Shown here piece by piece: positions 46,808-55,885 of a DNA stretch of 64,000 bases. The notes below the pieces were generated by a model. It saw nothing but the letters and a program-made list of their open reading frames with translations. It made no database searches and had not been told where the DNA came from. Position 1 is the first letter of the stretch. Each line of letters starts with the position of its first letter. Made by a program: the position numbers and the translations under genes. The stretch comes from Tessaracoccus aquimaris (GTDB taxonomy: Bacteria; Actinomycetota; Actinomycetes; Propionibacteriales; Propionibacteriaceae), in NCBI RefSeq assembly GCF_001997345.1, contig NZ_CP019606.1, positions 1,612,001 to 1,676,000 of the forward strand, written 5' to 3'.

Positions 46808-48846
46808 CACTCGAACGTTAGCGGCAGTTTCGGTGCCGTGGTCGTCGACGGCGCGACGTTGTAGCGGGGAAGCGCCAGCTTCAGCACGTCGTTGACGACG
46901 GGAAGCGCGAGTTGGCTACCGAGGTTGCCGTTGGTCGGCTGATCGAGGACGACGTAGACCAGAAGCTGCGGGTCCTCGGCGGGTGCGGCGCCGACGTAGG
47001 AGGCCGTGAAGCCGTTGTAGCACTTGCACTTCGGGTCGAAGCGCTGCGCGGTTCCGGACTTGCCGATAGTGCGGTAGCCGTCGATGGCGCGGTCGTCCTT
47101 GAGCGTGACGACCGACTCCATCATGTCGACGACTGCCTTCGAGGCCTCCTCGGAGACGACCCGGTGCGACTCGCGCGCCGGCAGGTCGACCGGCTCGCCG
47201 TCGGCCGTCGTCGCCGACTTGATGATGCTTGGCTGGTGATAGGTGCCGCCGTTGATCGCTGCGGCCACCGCTGCGGCCATCTGGATCGAGTTGACGCTGA
47301 GGCCCTGGCCGAAGGCGATCTGGTCGCGCGTGTAGTCGGCCATGTCCGCGCCGGGCAGCCGACCGGCGGTCTCGCCCGGCAGGCCGACGTTGCTCTTGGT
47401 CCCCAGCCCGAACGACGACAGGTAGTCGCTGAGCTTGCCCTTGTCCATCGCCCGGGTCAGTTGGATGGTGCCGATGTTGGAGGAGTTGGCGATCACGCCG
47501 CGCGCCGTCAGGTTGATGGTGCCGTGCGAGTAGGAGTCGCGCACCACGCCGTCGCCGGAGGCGATGGTCGGCGGCACGACCACCTCCGTGTCGGGGGTGA
47601 CGAGGCCCTGGTCGGCCAGCGCCGCCATGGTCAGCACCTTCTGCACCGAGCCGGGCTCGTAGGCCTCCGTGACGGCCCGGTTACCCAGGTCCTCGCTCTT
47701 GGCGGAGCCGGGGTTGGCCGAGTCGTAGCTCGGCCCGTTGGCCAGCGCGAGGATCTCGCCGGTCTTGACGTTGAGCACGATCAGCTTGCCTGTCTTCGCG
47801 CCGGCGGTCTTCATGCCCTGCGCGAGGGCCTGCTCGCTCATCCACTGGAGGTCGGAGTCGATGGTCAGCACGTAGGAGTCGCCGTCGACGGCCGGCTCCA
47901 TGACGGAGGTGCCGAGCGGGATCCGGCCATAGGTGGACGAGTCGTAGACCTGCTTGCCCGGGGTCCCGGTGAGCTTGTCGTTGAGCACGTACTCGAGGCC
48001 CGCGGCGCCGTTGCCCTCGGCGTTGACGAAGCCGAGCACGTTGGAGGCGACGGTGCGGTTGGGGTAGGTGCGCACCGGGTCGCTGGTGGCGAAGAGCCCG
48101 TACAGCGGCCGCTTGCCGTCGCCGTCGATGCCCGCCTTCATGTCGGCCTGGATCTCCACCCAGGTGTTGGCGGGGATCCGACGCGCCACGACCTTGTACT
48201 TGGAGGTGCCGTCGCCCACCATCTCCAGGTAGGTCTCCTTGCGGCCGCCCAGATGCTTGACGAGGATGTCGGCGATCGCGCCCGGCGAGGCCTTGGCCGC
48301 CGCCTGCTTCTTCTCGCTCATCCGGTAGCGCTCGTCCGCGCCGTTGGTGAAGACCATGTGCGGGTCCATCGAGATCAGCATCGCCGGCTCGGTCGCGGCG
48401 AGCACGACGCCGTTGCGGTCGGTGATCGCGCCGCGGTTGGCCGTGAGGTCCTTGGTGGACTGCATCTTCTTGGCCGCGGTGTCTGCGTAGGCCTGCGAGT
48501 CGATGCCCTGCAACTGGATGGCGCGGGCTCCTGCGGTGCCGAGCAGCACTGCAAGCAGCACCATGAACACGCGGATCCGCACCGAGGTCCGCCCGATGGG
48601 CAGCCTGACGGTGCGGCGGTAGCGGCGCGGGGCGTCGGCCTTGGGGCGCGAGGCGGGCTTGGCGGCCGCGCGCGGCTTGGAGGTGGGGCGCGACGCGGCC
48701 GCCTTCTTGGCTGCGGGACGCTTGCCCGTCTGCTTCGAGGCCGCGGCGCGGGTCGTCGACGTGCGCGACGAGGAGGGACGCGACGACGAGGAACGCGACG
48801 AGGAGGCGCGCCGGTTGCCGCCGGAGGCCGGCTTGCGCTCGGTCAC
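46807..48846 (-). CDS. ftsI: Septal peptidoglycan transpeptidase FtsI (class B PBP)
   Basis: 679 residues. A ~75-residue basic Ser/Ala/Lys/Arg-rich cytoplasmic tail, one membrane helix (VFMVLLAVLLGTAGARAI), a PBP dimerisation domain and the transpeptidase domain. Catalytic motifs: SVQK with Ser400, SSN, and KSGTAQ. Two cysteines in CKCYNGF follow KSG. It cross-links septal peptidoglycan together with FtsW. The GTG start overlaps the FtsL-like stop by four bases. The long low-complexity tail is typical of actinomycete FtsI. Confidence 0.95.
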   Translation of the reverse strand: MTERKPASGGNRRASSSRSSSSRPSSSRTSTTRAAASKQTGKRPAAKKAAASRPTSKPRAAAKPASRPKADAPRRYRRTVRLPIGRTSVRIRVFMVLLAVLLGTAGARAIQLQGIDSQAYADTAAKKMQSTKDLTANRGAITDRNGVVLAATEPAMLISMDPHMVFTNGADERYRMSEKKQAAAKASPGAIADILVKHLGGRKETYLEMVGDGTSKYKVVARRIPANTWVEIQADMKAGIDGDGKRPLYGLFATSDPVRTYPNRTVASNVLGFVNAEGNGAAGLEYVLNDKLTGTPGKQVYDSSTYGRIPLGTSVMEPAVDGDSYVLTIDSDLQWMSEQALAQGMKTAGAKTGKLIVLNVKTGEILALANGPSYDSANPGSAKSEDLGNRAVTEAYEPGSVQKVLTMAALADQGLVTPDTEVVVPPTIASGDGVVRDSYSHGTINLTARGVIANSSNIGTIQLTRAMDKGKLSDYLSSFGLGTKSNVGLPGETAGRLPGADMADYTRDQIAFGQGLSVNSIQMAAAVAAAINGGTYHQPSIIKSATTADGEPVDLPARESHRVVSEEASKAVVDMMESVVTLKDDRAIDGYRTIGKSGTAQRFDPKCKCYNGFTASYVGAAPAEDPQLLVYVVLDQPTNGNLGSQLALPVVNDVLKLALPRYNVAPSTTTAPKLPLTFE

Positions 48847-49373
48847 GGCTGTTCCTCCCCCGCGGGTCCCGCGGCGGTGATGTCGGTGGGGGCCTCCTGC
48901 TCGGCCTGCGCGTCGGGCGCCGGGTCAACGGGTGGCGCGGTTGGCTGCGCCGAGGGCAGCGGCTTCATCTGGGTGCCGGTGAGGAAGGGCATCTCGTTGC
49001 CCTTCACCGCGGTGGGCACTCCGGTGACGGTGCCGTCGGCGAGATTGATGAACGCCGGGTACGGGTTGGGCACCATGCCGAGTTCGGTGGCGCGCAGCGC
49101 GAGCGCGTTGGCGCTGGAGACGCGCTGCAGTTCGCCCTCGAGCGACTCCGCCTTGTAGCCGAGTTCGGTCGCCTCCCTGCGCAGCATCGTCAGTTCCTGT
49201 GACTGCGCCCCCACCGACGTCGACACGATCATCACGGCGCCGAGGCCGATGCCGATCAGGACGGCGATGATGGCGATGAACCCGAAGGTCGACACCGACG
49301 CCGTCGGGGTGTGCACGAGGGAGAGTCGCGGGGCCCGCTCCTGGGCCTCGGTCTCGACGGTTGCTGCGCTCAT
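48843..49373 (-). CDS. ftsL: FtsL-like septum protein
   Basis: 176 residues. A cytoplasmic start, one membrane helix ([21 protein letters not shown]) and a coiled-coil ([27 protein letters not shown]), then [20 protein letters not shown], a segment usual in actinobacterial FtsL. A Pro/Ala/Gln-rich acidic tail ends it. Position between rsmH and ftsI is the normal place of ftsL. It would form the FtsQ-FtsL-FtsB complex. The ATG overlaps the rsmH stop by four bases. Assignment rests on position and architecture as well as sequence. Confidence 0.75.
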   Translation of the reverse strand: MSAATVETEAQERAPRLSLVHTPTASVSTFGFIAIIAVLIGIGLGAVMIVSTSVGAQSQELTMLRREATELGYKAESLEGELQRVSSANALALRATELGMVPNPYPAFINLADGTVTGVPTAVKGNEMPFLTGTQMKPLPSAQPTAPPVDPAPDAQAEQEAPTDITAAGPAGEEQP

Positions 49374-50347
49374 GCGGCCTCCTTGATCCGTTCGGCGACC
49401 CGGAGGCGCGCGGACGCGGCCCGGGGGTTCGTGGCGATCTCTTCGGCGTCGGGCCGTTCGGCTCCCCTGGTGAGGAGGCGGAGGTCGGCCTTCAGTTCCT
49501 CGGGGACGACGGGCAGGTCGCGCGGCGCCCGGTCGGTGGCGCCCTTCGCGAAGGTCCGCTTGACGAGCCGGTCCTCGAGCGAGTGGTAGCTGAGCACCGC
49601 GACGCGGCCGCCCACCGCGAGCGCGTCGACGGCTGCTGGCAGCACGCCCTCGAGGGCGACCAGTTCGCGGTTGACCTCGATGCGCAGCGCCTGGAAGGTC
49701 CGCTTGGCCGGGTGTCCCCCGGTGTGCCTCGCGGCGGCGGGGATGGCTCCGGAGATCACCTCGACGAGCCGGCCTGAGGTGTCGAACGGGGCGTCCTCGC
49801 GGCCCGCGACGATCGCGCGGGCGATCCGGTCGGCGAAGCGCTCCTCGCCGTACCACTTGAGGATGTTGGACAGGTCCTTGGCCGGGTAGGTGTTGAGCAC
49901 GTCGGCGGCCGTCGGGCCTTCCGTCGGGTTCATCCGCATGTCGAGGGGCGCGTCGACGCGGTAGGCGAACCCGCGCTCCGTGCGGTCGATCTGCAGCGAG
50001 GAGAGGCCGAGGTCGAGCAGGATCGCGTCTACCCGCGCGACGCCGAGGTCGGCGAGCACGTCCGGAAGTTCGTCATAGACGGCGTGCACGAGGGTCGCGC
50101 GCTCCATCAGCGCGCCGAGGCGCTGCTCGGCCACCTGGTGCGCGTCGGGATCTCGGTCGATGCCGATCAGGCGCGCCTCGGGGCAGGCGTTGAGCATGGC
50201 GATGGAGTGGCCTGCCAGGCCGAGGGTGCCGTCGACGAACACGGCGCCAGGGTGCGAGAGCGCGGGGCGGAGCAGTTCGACGATCCGGTCGCGCATGACC
50301 GGATCGTGGACGTCCGCAAAGCCCTGCATCAGATGTCGACCCTTCAT
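49370..50347 (-). CDS. rsmH: 16S rRNA (cytosine(1402)-N4)-methyltransferase
   Basis: 325 residues from ATG 50347 (319 from the alternative ATG 50329, which has AAGGG upstream). SAM-dependent enzyme modifying C1402 in the ribosomal P site. Motifs: [77 protein letters not shown] and [12 protein letters not shown]. Second gene of the cluster after mraZ. Confidence 0.94.
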   Translation of the reverse strand: MKGRHLMQGFADVHDPVMRDRIVELLRPALSHPGAVFVDGTLGLAGHSIAMLNACPEARLIGIDRDPDAHQVAEQRLGALMERATLVHAVYDELPDVLADLGVARVDAILLDLGLSSLQIDRTERGFAYRVDAPLDMRMNPTEGPTAADVLNTYPAKDLSNILKWYGEERFADRIARAIVAGREDAPFDTSGRLVEVISGAIPAAARHTGGHPAKRTFQALRIEVNRELVALEGVLPAAVDALAVGGRVAVLSYHSLEDRLVKRTFAKGATDRAPRDLPVVPEELKADLRLLTRGAERPDAEEIATNPRAASARLRVAERIKEAA

Positions 50348-50358
50348 CTCTTGTCTAT

Positions 50359-50424
50359 ATCTCCACCTGGAGATTCCCTTCCGGGCCGGTCCTGACATCG
50401 GGGAAGTGAAGTCAGGGCCGGTCC
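50359..50424 (-). other. mraZ-rsmH intergenic hairpins
   Basis: The ~100-base gap holds two inverted repeats: CCGGTCCTGAC (50386-50396) with GTCAGGGCCGG (50411-50421), one mismatch, and ATCTCC (50359-50364) with GGAGAT (50369-50374). The second holds the GGTGGAG that is the best Shine-Dalgarno-like element upstream of rsmH. They could modulate rsmH translation or read-through; this is inference. Confidence 0.35.
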
Positions 50425-50447
50425 GGCCGGGTATCACCGGGTGGAGG

Positions 50448-50882
50448 TCACATTCCCGTCAGGGCGGTGAACTCGTTGTCCATGTCGGAGAAGCCCTCTT
50501 CGCTCAGCTCCGAGTACTTCTGCCATGCCTCGGCGTCCCAGATCTCCGCGCGGTCGCCCGCGCCGATCACCACGACGTCACGATCCAGACCCGCATAGGC
50601 GCGCAGGTTCGGGGGGATGGTGACCCGGCCCTGCTTGTCTGGAACCTCATCGCTGGCCCCGGCCATCAACATGCGCTGATAGTCGCGGACCTGCTTCACG
50701 GTGCTCGGGGCGCTGACGAGGGAGGTCATCTTCGCCTCGAACGTGGCTCGGGGGTACACGGCGAGCGCCCGCTCCTGGGTCCTCGTCACGACGAGACCCG
50801 CTGCGAGCGCTTCGCGGAACTTCGCGGGAAGGATGAGGCGGCCCTTCTCGTCCAGCTTCGGCTGATACGTCCCCAGAAACAT
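50448..50882 (-). CDS. mraZ: Transcriptional regulator MraZ
   Basis: 144 residues with two SpoVT/AbrB-type half-domains, each carrying the DxxxR motif (DEKGR near residue 11 and DKQGR in the second half). MraZ is the first gene of the division/cell-wall cluster and represses that cluster by binding GTGG-type repeats in its own promoter. Such repeats are present just upstream (50912-50957). Ribosome binding site AAGGAGGTG. Confidence 0.96.
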   Translation of the reverse strand: MFLGTYQPKLDEKGRLILPAKFREALAAGLVVTRTQERALAVYPRATFEAKMTSLVSAPSTVKQVRDYQRMLMAGASDEVPDKQGRVTIPPNLRAYAGLDRDVVVIGAGDRAEIWDAEAWQKYSELSEEGFSDMDNEFTALTGM

Positions 50883-50911
50883 CGATCAGGCACCTCCTTC
50901 CTCCCTTAGGC

Positions 50912-50957
50912 ACCCACTTTGCTCCACTTGGCCCCACATTACCCCACTTCTCTCCAC
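50912..50957 (-). promoter_or_regulatory. MraZ box: five GTGG repeats with 10-bp period
   Basis: On the minus strand five copies of GTGG[GA]G (last copy GTGGGT) recur at exactly 10-bp steps (plus-strand positions 50952, 50942, 50932, 50922, 50912). The array lies 30-75 bases before the mraZ ATG. It matches the known MraZ-type operator of regularly spaced TGGG-like repeats, so autorepression of the cluster is expected. Confidence 0.75.
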
Positions 50958-51002
50958 AGGGCAGCCATTTTTCGTTGCATTCCTGGGTTGTTGCCGCGAC
51001 TT

Positions 51003-51008
51003 GTAGGC
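51003..51008 (+). promoter_or_regulatory. -10 box of the moxR-DUF58-transglutaminase operon
   Basis: TAGGCT lies 37 bases before the GTG at 51046 and just beyond the MraZ box array, so this promoter and that of mraZ diverge from about 100 bp. Confidence 0.4.
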
Positions 51009-51045
51009 TTAGCGACGCCGCAAACTGCCACCCATAGGAGCCCAG

Positions 51046-52011
51046 GTGATCCAGCACGCCACCCCCTCGCTGCCAGAGGTGTCTCAGCTCGCCAACCGCA
51101 TCGCTGAAGAGATGAGTCGTGTGATCGAGGGGAAACCCGCGCAGATCCGGATGGCGGTGACCGTGCTTCTCGCCGAGGGGCACCTGCTGATCGAGGACGT
51201 GCCGGGCGTCGGCAAGACCGTGCTCGCCAAGGCGCTCGGGCGCGCGATCGCCGGCGATGTGAAGCGCATCCAGTTCACGCCTGACCTGCTGCCCAGCGAC
51301 GTCACCGGAGTGTCGGTGTTCAACCAGTCCAGCCGCGAGTTCGAGTTTAAGCGCGGCGGCATCTTCGCCAACATCGTGCTGGGCGACGAGATCAACCGGG
51401 CCTCCCCCAAGACGCAGTCCGCCATGCTGGAGGCGATGGCGGAGAACCAGGTCTCGGCAGACGGCCAGACCTACAAGCTTCCGCAGCCGTTCATGGTGAT
51501 CGCCACGCAGAACCCCATTGAGATGGAGGGCACCTATCCCCTCCCCGAGGCGCAGCGCGACCGCTTCATGGCGCGCATCACCATGGGCTACCCCGCTCGC
51601 CAGTCCGAGGTCGCGATGCTCGCGGCGCAGGCGGGGGGCGACCAGTTGTCCTCCGTGCGTCCGGTGACGGACGCCGCGACGGTCGCAGCGGCGATCCAGG
51701 CCGTCCGGGCCGTCTACGTGGCCCCCGTCATCAACGACTATGTCGTCTCGGTCGTCGAGGCGACGCGCAGGCACCCCGACCTCCGGCTCGGCGCGAGTCC
51801 GCGCGCGTCGCTGCACCTGATGCGGGCCTCGCGGGTCGCCGCCGCGCTGGCCGGGCGCGACTACGTCATCCCCGAGGACGTCGGCTCGCTCGCCGTCGAG
51901 GTGCTCGCTCACCGGGTGCTTCCCACCGTCGAGGCGCAGGTCGCCCGGCGAGATGCCTCGGGGATCGTCTCCTCCGTCATCGCCTCGGTGCCGACCCCGG
52001 AGCGGGGGTAG
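51046..52011 (+). CDS. MoxR-family AAA+ ATPase
   Basis: 321 residues. Walker A is EDVPGVGKTVLAKAL, Walker B GIFANIVLGDEINRA, sensor 1 ATQNPIEMEGTYPLPEAQRDRF. MoxR ATPases work as chaperones for partner proteins, usually of the VWA or DUF58 type; a DUF58 gene follows directly. GTG start with AGGAG upstream. First gene of the divergent block that is conserved near mraZ in many actinomycetes. Confidence 0.93.
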   Translation: MIQHATPSLPEVSQLANRIAEEMSRVIEGKPAQIRMAVTVLLAEGHLLIEDVPGVGKTVLAKALGRAIAGDVKRIQFTPDLLPSDVTGVSVFNQSSREFEFKRGGIFANIVLGDEINRASPKTQSAMLEAMAENQVSADGQTYKLPQPFMVIATQNPIEMEGTYPLPEAQRDRFMARITMGYPARQSEVAMLAAQAGGDQLSSVRPVTDAATVAAAIQAVRAVYVAPVINDYVVSVVEATRRHPDLRLGASPRASLHLMRASRVAAALAGRDYVIPEDVGSLAVEVLAHRVLPTVEAQVARRDASGIVSSVIASVPTPERG

Positions 52012-52016
52012 GCGCA

Positions 52017-53240
52017 TTGAAGCGCGGCGCACGCTTGACGGGCCGCGGCCTCGCGCTCGTCATCCTCGGCGGCCTCGCGTCTGCGGCGGCCGCCTTCATC
52101 GGCGAACGCGACATCCTGTGGCTGACGCTCGGGTTGACCGCACTTCCGGTGCTCGCCCTCCTGTATCTCCTTGTCGCGCCGCCCCGGATCGGGCACGAAC
52201 GCACCCTTGAGCCGCCGATGATGCCCAACGGCGAGAGCGCCAGGATCGTGCTGCGCGTCGTCAACGACGCGCCAGCGCAGTCCAGCGCGCTGCGCTTCAA
52301 CGACTCGGCCGACCACGCCATCGGCGGCGGCGCATCGTTCGTGATCGCCCGCGGCTTCGGGCGCTGGCACCAGGCCGTCGGGTACACCGTCGAGGCCGAG
52401 TCCCGCGGCCGGTTCCGGATCGGCCCGCTGACGGCGTCCGCGACCGATCCGTTCGGGCTGGCGCGCCGCACCATCACCTCCGACGGGGAGGACTCGACGC
52501 TGCGCGTCACGCCACGGGTGTGGCCGTTGAGCGAGTTGCCGACCGGCTCCGGGCTGGGGGCGGCGGGCGACGCGACGCCACAGCGGATCGGGCAGGCCGG
52601 CACCGACGACGTGCTGGTGCGCGAGCATCGCTACGGCGACGACATGCGCCGCGTGCACTGGAAACTCTCGGCCAAGAAGGACGACCTGATGGTCCGCCTC
52701 GAGGAACACCCGTGGGACCCGTCGAGCACGCTGATCGTCGACACCCGGCGCTCGGCGCACGCCGACCACGGGCCGCGCGGGTCCCTCGAATGGGCCGTGT
52801 CCGCGGTCGCCTCGGTGGCCACCATGCTGCTGTCGGGCCGATTCCGGCTCTCGATCGTGTCGCCGTCCGGCTCGGTGTACCAGTCGGGGCACTCCGTCGG
52901 ACCGTCGGCTGGCCAAGCGATGATCGAGGCCATGACGGACCTGACGGCCTCCGAGCACGGCTGGCTCGGCGAGGCCTTCAGCGACCCTGAGGCGCTCGGA
53001 TCGTCGGCGTCGCTCGTCGCGGTGACCGGCCTGCTCACCGCGGCCGACGCCGCCGCCCTCACCGCCGCCGGCGCGGGCGCCCGCAGCGTGGTCGCGCTCG
53101 TCCCCGACGCCGAGCGGTGGGGCTCCCCGTCCGACGAACATGAGGATGCCGTGACGCTGCTCGCCAACCACGGCTGGACGCTGGCGCGCTACTCGCCCGG
53201 CGACACCGTCCCCGAGGCATGGGCCCGGGTGCCGCGATGA
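52017..53240 (+). CDS. DUF58 domain-containing membrane protein
   Basis: 407 residues. Two N-terminal membrane helices (GLALVILGGLASAAAAFI and LWLTLGLTALPVLALLYLLV) precede a cytoplasmic part. The DUF58 signature is VREHRYGDDMRRVHWKLSAKKDDLMVR, and a VWA-like fold follows (STLIVDTRRS). It is the usual partner of MoxR. TTG start, five bases after moxR. The stop overlaps the transglutaminase start (ATGA). Confidence 0.9.
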   Translation: MKRGARLTGRGLALVILGGLASAAAAFIGERDILWLTLGLTALPVLALLYLLVAPPRIGHERTLEPPMMPNGESARIVLRVVNDAPAQSSALRFNDSADHAIGGGASFVIARGFGRWHQAVGYTVEAESRGRFRIGPLTASATDPFGLARRTITSDGEDSTLRVTPRVWPLSELPTGSGLGAAGDATPQRIGQAGTDDVLVREHRYGDDMRRVHWKLSAKKDDLMVRLEEHPWDPSSTLIVDTRRSAHADHGPRGSLEWAVSAVASVATMLLSGRFRLSIVSPSGSVYQSGHSVGPSAGQAMIEAMTDLTASEHGWLGEAFSDPEALGSSASLVAVTGLLTAADAAALTAAGAGARSVVALVPDAERWGSPSDEHEDAVTLLANHGWTLARYSPGDTVPEAWARVPR

Positions 53241-55426
53241 AGTTCACGTACCACCCCCTCACCAGCGTGATGATCGCCGTGGCCGTGTGGCTGTCGCTCT
53301 TGCCGCTCGGTGCGCTCATCGAACGCGACGCCTTCGTCGTGCAGAGCCTCCCCGTGCTGGTCGCCTCCGCGGCCGTCGGCCTGATCCTCGCGCTGCTGCG
53401 CGCCCCCCGACTGCTGACGCTGATCGCGCAACTGGTGGCGATCGTCGGCATGCTCGTCTGGCGGGGGCTTTCGCTCGCAGGGCCGGGCGACCCGTTCGAC
53501 GCTCTGGCGCTGCTGACGAGCGACGGCGTCGAGGCCATCCGCAACCAGCCCCCGCCGTTGTCGGCCGTGCCGGGCGTGGTGTGGCTGGTGCTGCTGCTCG
53601 CCTCCGTCCTGACGATCGTGCTCGAACTGCTCGTCAACGGCCTGGAACAGCCGGGCTGGGCGATCGCCCCGCTGGCGCTGTCGTTCACGATGTCCGCGCT
53701 GATCGTGCGCCAGGACCTCCCCTGGTACCAGGTGCTGCCGGTGCTCGGCGGCTACCTCGCCGTGCTGCTCGCCTCCGGCGGGTTCGGAGGGGCGACCGGC
53801 CGCGCGTCGCGCTCAGGGGCCTTCAACGCGTCCCGCACCGCCACCGGGCTCGCGATCGCCGCCATCGGCGTGATCGCGGCGCTGGTGATCGCGCCGCTGA
53901 TCCCGCTCGGCCCGAAGCAGCCGTGGAACAATTCGGGCCAGGACGGCCCCATTCAACTGAGCGACCCGACCGTCCGGCTCAACCAGGACCTGCGCAGGCC
54001 CGACGATGTCCCGGTGCTCAACTATCGCGCCAGCACCGACGAGCCCGTCTACCTGCGCACGGTCGCGCTGGCCAACCTGACCTCCGACGGGGCGCGGCTG
54101 ATGCCGATGCGGCTCAGCCGCTTCGGGCTCGGCTCCGCATCGAACCAGCCGGGCGTCGACGTCAAGGTCGAGGTGGAGATGGCCGACATCCCCTCCGAAT
54201 ACCTGCCCGCTCCTTTCGCGCCGCGCGGGTTCAGCGCGGACGGGACGTGGTCCTACGACCCGGAGACGCTCTCGATCGTGGCGGCAGGCCCCGACCGCAT
54301 CGATCAGACGCGCGGGCTGGAGTACTCGGTCGAGTCGGTGCTGCCCGACCCCACCAAGGAGCAGGTCGAGGCGGCAGGTGCCGGATCCGGCCTGGATGCC
54401 GTGGTGACCGAGATCCCGCAGGGCCTCTCCCCCGAGGTCACCCAGCTCACCGGTGAGGTCGTCGGCGACGCGCAGACCGCTGGTCAGAAGGCCCTGGCCA
54501 TCCAGTCGTACCTGCGCTCCGACCAGTTCACCTACTCGCTTGGTGCGCCCGGCTCGTCGAGCAGCAATGCGATCAACGCTTTCCTCCTGGAGGACCGCTC
54601 CGGGTACTGCATCCACTTCGCGGCGGCCATGATCACCATGTCCCGGATCGAGGGGATCCCGGCCAGGATGGCCGTCGGCTTCACCCCCGGCGAGCGTCAG
54701 GAGGACGGCAGCTACGAGGTGACAGCGCACGACGCGCACGCGTGGCCTGAGCTGTACCTCGACGGGCTCGGCTGGGTGCCGTTCGAGCCGACCCCCGCCT
54801 TCGACGGACCGCCCGAGTACGTCGACCCCGCCGACCCCGGCTCGGCGAGCCCCACGCCTGAGCCGACCGCCCCCACCTCGGAGCAGCCTGCTGCCACCCC
54901 GACCCCGACGCCCACGCCGAGCCCGACGCCGAGCGCCGACCCGTCGCAGGGCGGTGGGCGCGCCGTCTCGACCGGGATCGGCGTCGGCGCCCTCGTCCTC
55001 CTGCTGCTTGCGCTGCCCGCCCTCGCACGACTCGTCCAGCGCGGCCTGCGGCTGCGCGGTGGCCAGGAGCCGGAGCGCGCGGCGGACGGGGCCTGGGACG
55101 AGGTGCGCGCCACCTTCCGCGACTACGGCCTGTCCTGGCCGGGTGGTTCTCCCGGCCCCGCGTCCCGGGCTGCGGCGGACCAGTTGATGCCTCAGGGCGC
55201 CGCCGCGCTTGCGGTGATCGCCCAGACCGTCGAGCGAAGCCGCTTCTCGCGTGAGGGCAGCGACGCGGGCCAACTCGCGGCGCAAGTCAAGGCGCTTCGG
55301 ACCTCCGTCTCGCGGGCCGCCACCTCAGGTGCCCGCTTCAGGGCCGCTCTGTTGCCCACCTCGCTGTTCGGTGCGGCTCGCCGTTCAGCGGACGGGCCGC
55401 CCGACGGCGCGCTTTCAGACAATTGA
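53237..55426 (+). CDS. Transglutaminase-like membrane protein (TgpA-type)
   Basis: 729 residues. Six or so N-terminal membrane helices, then an extracytoplasmic transglutaminase core: Cys458 in SGYCIHFAAAMI, His501 in AHAWPELYL, and Glu517 (PFEPTP) where many homologues have Asp. A Pro/Thr/Ser-rich linker (PTPTPTPSPTP region), another helix (GIGVGALVLLLLALPALARL) and a cytoplasmic C-terminal domain end it. Peptidase or protein cross-linking activity is plausible; the substrate is unknown. Probably forms a unit with MoxR and DUF58 at the cell envelope. Confidence 0.9.
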   Translation: MKFTYHPLTSVMIAVAVWLSLLPLGALIERDAFVVQSLPVLVASAAVGLILALLRAPRLLTLIAQLVAIVGMLVWRGLSLAGPGDPFDALALLTSDGVEAIRNQPPPLSAVPGVVWLVLLLASVLTIVLELLVNGLEQPGWAIAPLALSFTMSALIVRQDLPWYQVLPVLGGYLAVLLASGGFGGATGRASRSGAFNASRTATGLAIAAIGVIAALVIAPLIPLGPKQPWNNSGQDGPIQLSDPTVRLNQDLRRPDDVPVLNYRASTDEPVYLRTVALANLTSDGARLMPMRLSRFGLGSASNQPGVDVKVEVEMADIPSEYLPAPFAPRGFSADGTWSYDPETLSIVAAGPDRIDQTRGLEYSVESVLPDPTKEQVEAAGAGSGLDAVVTEIPQGLSPEVTQLTGEVVGDAQTAGQKALAIQSYLRSDQFTYSLGAPGSSSSNAINAFLLEDRSGYCIHFAAAMITMSRIEGIPARMAVGFTPGERQEDGSYEVTAHDAHAWPELYLDGLGWVPFEPTPAFDGPPEYVDPADPGSASPTPEPTAPTSEQPAATPTPTPTPSPTPSADPSQGGGRAVSTGIGVGALVLLLLALPALARLVQRGLRLRGGQEPERAADGAWDEVRATFRDYGLSWPGGSPGPASRAAADQLMPQGAAALAVIAQTVERSRFSREGSDAGQLAAQVKALRTSVSRAATSGARFRAALLPTSLFGAARRSADGPPDGALSDN

Positions 55427-55470
55427 CTGGGAGCATAGAATGCAAGTATCGAGCCGACGAGGGAGATGAG

Positions 55471-55857
55471 ATGGCCCTTTCTGAGCAGGAGCGCAAGCTA
55501 CTGGAGCAGCTTGAGGCGTCCCTGATGGCCGATGACCCCAAGCTGGCGGATCGGCTGAGCGGGTCGGCCGAGGTGCGGGTGCACCGCAGGCGCGCAGCGC
55601 TTGCCGGCCTGAGCTTCGTGCTCGGCGTCGCGGTCCTGATCGCGGGGGTGCAGGTGCATCCCGCGGTGAGCGTCGTGGGCTTCCTGATCATGCTGGGCGC
55701 CGCCCTTCTCGGCATCAACTCGTGGCAGCGCGTCGGCGACGACGGGCAGCCGAGCAAGCCCCAGCAGGGCCCGCCGAAGAGCGATCCCCCGACGAGCGAC
55801 TTCATGGACCGCCTCGAGGAACGCTGGCGCAAGCGCCAGCAGGGTGGCGACAACTAA
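55471..55857 (+). CDS. DUF3040 domain-containing membrane protein
   Basis: 128 residues. The family start MALSEQERKLLEQLEASLMA is followed by DDPKLADRL, two membrane helices (residues ~45-85) and a hydrophilic Pro/Gln-rich tail ending RLEERWRKRQQ. DUF3040 proteins lie beside mraZ clusters across actinomycetes; function unknown. GGGAG upstream supports ATG 55471. It follows the transglutaminase gene by 44 bases. Confidence 0.9.
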   Translation: MALSEQERKLLEQLEASLMADDPKLADRLSGSAEVRVHRRRAALAGLSFVLGVAVLIAGVQVHPAVSVVGFLIMLGAALLGINSWQRVGDDGQPSKPQQGPPKSDPPTSDFMDRLEERWRKRQQGGDN

Positions 55858-55864
55858 CTTCGCC

Positions 55865-55882
55865 GTCGGGGCTGGCCCCGAC
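55865..55882. terminator. Bidirectional terminator between DUF3040 and cueP-like genes
   Basis: GTCGGGG-CTGG-CCCCGAC, a seven-base perfect stem with four-base loop, lies between two convergent genes. Short but very GC-rich. Confidence 0.5.
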
Positions 55883-55885
55883 AGT

